Positions 6,110-8,379 of a stretch of 8,379 bases of DNA are shown here, piece by piece (within the stretch, counting starts at the first letter, position 1; every line of letters begins with the position of its first letter). The DNA lies in NCBI GenBank assembly GCA_023419535.1, contig JAEZXX010000085.1:1-8379 (forward strand), given 5' to 3'. The translations under genes and the position numbers were made by a program. Origin of the DNA: Pseudomonadota bacterium (GTDB taxonomy: Bacteria > Pseudomonadota > Alphaproteobacteria > Rhizobiales > Rhizobiaceae). The notes under the pieces were generated by a model, which saw only the letters and a list, made by a program, of their open reading frames with translations, did not search any database and had not been told where the DNA came from.

Positions 6110-6133
6110 CCGGCGGGCTTGGTGGCCCGCCGG
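6110..6133 (+). other. Perfect intercistronic hairpin between binding-protein and permease genes
   Basis: CCGGCGGGC (6110-6118) and GCCCGCCGG (6125-6133) form a perfect 9-bp G/C stem around TTGGTG. It starts 20 nt after the binding-protein stop and ends 22 nt before the first permease start. No T-run follows, so full termination is unlikely. In HisJ- and MalE-type operons a hairpin at this position is known to protect the upstream message and raise the level of binding protein relative to the membrane parts; that role here is inferred. Confidence 0.6.
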
Positions 6134-6155
6134 CCCGTCCGGCCGAGTATTCTCG

Positions 6156-7037
6156 ATGTTCGCCTTCTGCGCCGACCCGTCGATCCTGCCCGACTGGCAG
6201 TGGTTCGCCTGCTATCTGACGAGCGGGACGCATCTGGCGTTCTATCAGTCCTTCGGCACCGTCATCGTCCTTCTCTTCCTGGCCGCGCCGCTGGCGCTTC
6301 TGTTCGGGCTCGTCGGCGCGCTCGCCATGCGTTCGCGCTTCGCGGCCCCGCGCCTCGTGGGCCAGGGCTACACCGCCATGGTGCGCGGCGTTCCGGACGT
6401 CGTCTTCTTCCTGTTCGTGCCGATCGCGATCGACCAGGTGCTGGAATACCTCCTGCATCAGGTCCGCTGTCCCGACTGGGACGCGCCGGTGCGCCAGGGA
6501 AACGACTTCGTCGTCTGCGCCGCGGCCAAGGTTCCGCTCGCGACCTCGCCCGCCTGGGTGCATGATCTCTACGGCTTCTCGCTCGCCCTCGTCGCCTTCG
6601 CCATCGTCTTCGGCGCCTTTGCCGCCCATACGCTGGCCGGCGCCATGAACGCGGTGCCCCGCGCCCAGATCGAGACCGCCGAGGCCTACGGCATGACGCG
6701 CGGGCAGACGTTGCGGCGCGTGCTGCTTCCGCAGATGTGGGCCTATGCGCTGCCCGGCCTGTCGAACCTGTGGATGATCATGGTGAAGGCGACGCCGCTC
6801 CTGTTCCTGCTCGGCATCCGCGACATCGTCTTCTGGGCGCGCGAGCTGGGCGGGCAGAAGACCGGCTTCTTCGCCTATCCCCATCCCGACTGGCGCCTGT
6901 GGTACTTCCTCGCCGTCCTGGTCTTCTACCTCGCGCTGACGGCCGTCAGCGAGCGCGTCTTCGAGCGGCTCGTCTCGCGCTTCTCGCGCGGCCAGGCGAC
7001 GGCGGCGGGCGAGCGGATGCGAAAGGCGATGGCGTGA
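6156..7037 (+). CDS. Amino-acid ABC transporter permease, first subunit (HisQ/HisM family)
   Basis: This 293-aa inner-membrane protein has about five to six hydrophobic helices (roughly 33-55, 80-97, 140-162, 198-220 and 248-265). The HisMQ-family EAA loop that docks with the ATPase is clear: ETAEAYGMTRGQTLRRVLLPQ (173-193), followed by LPGLSN. The preceding MVRGVPDVVFFLF (75-87) matches the usual F-R-G-T-P-L-x-x-Q helix start. It is longer than typical HisQ/HisM (about 230-240 aa), mainly through a polar stretch at 100-138 between helices, with Cys105 and Cys121, and a basic C-terminal tail (272-290). ATG 6156 has only a weak upstream GAG (6145-6147), so translation may be modest. Its end overlaps the next permease gene by 4 nt. 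It should pair with that protein as a heterodimer. Confidence 0.87.
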   Translation: MFAFCADPSILPDWQWFACYLTSGTHLAFYQSFGTVIVLLFLAAPLALLFGLVGALAMRSRFAAPRLVGQGYTAMVRGVPDVVFFLFVPIAIDQVLEYLLHQVRCPDWDAPVRQGNDFVVCAAAKVPLATSPAWVHDLYGFSLALVAFAIVFGAFAAHTLAGAMNAVPRAQIETAEAYGMTRGQTLRRVLLPQMWAYALPGLSNLWMIMVKATPLLFLLGIRDIVFWARELGGQKTGFFAYPHPDWRLWYFLAVLVFYLALTAVSERVFERLVSRFSRGQATAAGERMRKAMA

Positions 7038-7885
7038 GAACCTGCGCCGAAAGCTTCGACGCCTACATCCTGCGGGCGCTCGGCCGGGACTTCGGCGAGC
7101 AGCTCCTGCCGCGGGGTCTGGACATCACGCTCTGCGATCAGGTGTTCCTGATCGCCTCGGGCCTCATCCTCAACGTCTATTTCGCGGCGGTCGCGCTGGC
7201 CGCCGGCTTCCTCGTGGCGACGCTCCTGGCGCTCGCCAAGTTCAGCACGTCCCCGATCCTGAACAAGCCGGCCAGCGGCTTCATCTTCCTGTTCCGCGGC
7301 TCGCCGCTCTTCATCCAGTTCTTCCTGGCCTACGAGGCCTTCATCCTCCTGCCGCGCGCCGGGATCGACATCGACCTCTTCTTCACGACGATCACGGTGG
7401 AGACGCGCTGGCTCGCCCGCGCGACGGCCGGGGCGCTCGTGGTGCTGTGGCTGAACACGTCTGCCTATGCGGCGGAGATCTTCTACGGGGCGCTGCGATC
7501 GATCCCGAAGGGCGATCTGGAGGCGGCCGACGCCTACGGCATGACCGGCTTCTCGCGCTTCCGGCGCATCCTCTGGCCCACCATGCTGCGGCTCGCCTGG
7601 CCGTCCTACACGAACGAGGCGATCTTCCTCACCCATGCGACGACGCTGGTGTTCTTCTCCGGCTTTCCGGCCTGGCAGCAGTCGGGCGACGCGCTCTACT
7701 ATGCGCGCTACTTCTCCGACCAGACCTTCAACCCCTTCGTCAGCTACCCCATCGTGGCGGTCTATTTCATCGGGCTGACGCTTCTGATCATCGCGCTGTT
7801 CGGCATCGTGAACCGCCGTCTGAACCGGCACATGCCGAAGGCCCAGCGGACGCGGTTCCGGTTTCGGCCGAACTACATCCGTTAG
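7034..7885 (+). CDS. Amino-acid ABC transporter permease, second subunit (HisM/HisQ family)
   Basis: The 283-aa protein starts at GTG 7034, which overlaps the previous stop as GTGA, with AAAGG (7022-7026) 7 nt upstream; this arrangement indicates translational coupling. The frame is open further upstream to 6737, but that part lies inside the first permease gene. The conserved helix start FRGSPLFIQFFLAY (87-100) and EAA loop LEAADAYGMTGFSRFRRILWP (162-182) identify it as the second membrane subunit, and it has about five helices (for example 38-68, 83-106, 130-150, 196-212 and 238-260). A polar N-terminal extension of about 36 residues with Cys4 and Cys34 and a very basic C-terminal tail (261-283, rich in Arg) make it longer than classical HisM. 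With the ATPase and the binding protein it completes the importer. The substrate is inferred only from the binding protein. Confidence 0.87.
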   Translation: MRTCAESFDAYILRALGRDFGEQLLPRGLDITLCDQVFLIASGLILNVYFAAVALAAGFLVATLLALAKFSTSPILNKPASGFIFLFRGSPLFIQFFLAYEAFILLPRAGIDIDLFFTTITVETRWLARATAGALVVLWLNTSAYAAEIFYGALRSIPKGDLEAADAYGMTGFSRFRRILWPTMLRLAWPSYTNEAIFLTHATTLVFFSGFPAWQQSGDALYYARYFSDQTFNPFVSYPIVAVYFIGLTLLIIALFGIVNRRLNRHMPKAQRTRFRFRPNYIR

Positions 7886-7945
7886 CGCGAAGGCCATCCG
7901 GTCCGTGCCCGCTCCGGAGGCCCCGGTCGAATCACCCCGGCGGCC

Positions 7946-7974
7946 CCGTCGCCAGCCGCTGGGGACGGCGTTTT
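7946..7974 (+). terminator. Candidate rho-independent terminator of the amino-acid ABC operon
   Basis: CCGTCGCCAG (7946-7955) pairs with CTGGGGACGG (7959-7968) around a CCG loop, with one G-G mismatch (7951/7963). It is followed by CG and then TTTT at 7971-7974. It lies 60 nt after the last permease stop, a sensible place for an operon end. The T-run is short, so efficiency may be partial. The rest of the 225-nt gap 7886-8110 shows no gene, and I see no convincing promoter for the next gene. Confidence 0.55.
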
Positions 7975-8110
7975 AAACGACCGGACGGCCGGGCCCTGAC
8001 CAGGCGCGAGTCGTGTCGCCTTCGAGGACGTCCCGGCTCGGTCGTCGGGGCGTCATTCTCAGTTTCGCCGCCTCATCCTTCGATCCGATCATTCCCAATC
8101 CGAGCATCCG

Positions 8111-8379
8111 ATGTCTGGCACCGTCCACTACGAACGTGAGGGCGCCGTCGCGCTCCTGACGATCTCCAACCCGCCGGTGAGCGCGGCGAGCCACGCCGTA
8201 CGGGCCGGGCTGACGGAGGCGATGGGGCGCTTTTCGGCCGATCCCGAAGCGCAGATCGCCGTCCTTCTCGGCGAGGGCGCGAACTTCGTGGCGGGCGCCG
8301 ACATCTCCGAGTTCGGCAAGCCGCCGATGGAGCCGCTTCTGCCGGCGGTGGTCGCCGCGATCGAGGCCAGCGAGAAGCC
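8111..8379 (+). CDS. Enoyl-CoA hydratase/3-hydroxyacyl-CoA dehydrogenase (FadB/FadJ-like), N-terminal fragment
   Basis: The gene starts at ATG 8111 and runs off the window edge after 89 codons. The visible part is the beginning of a crotonase-fold domain: VHYEREGAVALLTISNPP (5-22), then FVAGADISEFGKPP (59-72), whose G-A-D stretch (62-64) contributes to the oxyanion hole that polarises the acyl-CoA thioester. The AGADI-EFGKPP block followed by a LPAVVAAIEAS-K stretch is typical of large (about 700-aa) bifunctional beta-oxidation enzymes that hydrate enoyl-CoA and then oxidise the 3-hydroxyacyl-CoA with NAD; a stand-alone hydratase cannot be excluded from this fragment. The usual NPPVNALSH is here NPPVSAASH (20-28). 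Upstream only a weak GAG (8102-8104) serves as binding site. It is separated from the ABC operon by a probable terminator and is likely an independent fatty-acid catabolism gene. Confidence 0.8.
   Translation, partial: MSGTVHYEREGAVALLTISNPPVSAASHAVRAGLTEAMGRFSADPEAQIAVLLGEGANFVAGADISEFGKPPMEPLLPAVVAAIEASEK

Noticed and set aside
5229..6884. 551-aa reverse-strand open frame opposite the binding protein and first permease
   Set aside because: Spans several convincing + strand genes and lacks any motif; composition is typical of an antisense shadow.
7034..7885. Possible two-permease fusion
   Set aside because: The second permease starts at GTG 7034 in a different frame, overlapping the first stop codon by 4 nt; this is coupling, not fusion.
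1..8379. CRISPR array, insertion sequence, prophage, toxin-antitoxin or defence genes
   Set aside because: No spaced direct repeats, transposase, integrase, terminal inverted repeats or small paired toxin-like genes are visible on either strand.

Overview
The window is GC-rich, with strong G/C preference at third codon positions. Together with an HisJ-type amino-acid ABC system and an IlvD/Edd sugar-acid-type dehydratase, this suggests an alphaproteobacterium, probably Hyphomicrobiales (Rhizobiales-like). That assignment is inference from gene style, since no rRNA or marker gene is present. All genes lie on the + strand. No tRNA, rRNA, CRISPR array, insertion sequence or phage gene is visible.

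Layout. (1) Bases 1-129 are the last 42 codons of a NitT/TauT-type ABC permease, in unusually A/C-rich codons. (2) Bases 220-2687 hold a tight two-gene catabolic unit: an IlvD/Edd-family dehydratase of the sugar-acid type (220-1956) and, 11 nt later, an RraA-fold protein with a complete D-X20-R-D class II aldolase motif (1968-2687). The likely logic is dehydration of a sugar acid or related polyhydroxy acid to a 2-keto-3-deoxy acid, followed by cleavage to pyruvate plus an aldehyde. (3) Bases 2688-2910 are non-coding and contain several inverted repeats. (4) Bases 2911-4320 encode a 469-aa polytopic membrane protein, probably a transporter, whose family I cannot name with certainty. (5) Bases 4321-4548 are non-coding, with a candidate promoter overlapping an imperfect palindrome.

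(6) Bases 4549-7885 form a complete polar amino-acid ABC importer in the order ATPase, periplasmic binding protein, permease, permease. The binding protein keeps the HisJ/LAO-like ligand residues, so a cationic amino acid, a related polar amino acid or an opine is the best guess. A perfect 9-bp hairpin lies between the binding-protein gene and the first permease gene, where it could set a higher dose of binding protein. The two permease genes overlap by 4 nt. (7) Bases 7886-8110 are non-coding, with a candidate terminator. (8) From 8111 to the window edge is the start of an enoyl-CoA hydratase/3-hydroxyacyl-CoA dehydrogenase (FadB/FadJ-like).

Nothing here is clearly a new defence or mobile system. 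The most interesting items are the dehydratase plus RraA-fold pair, the unassigned membrane protein, and the structured intergenic regions.
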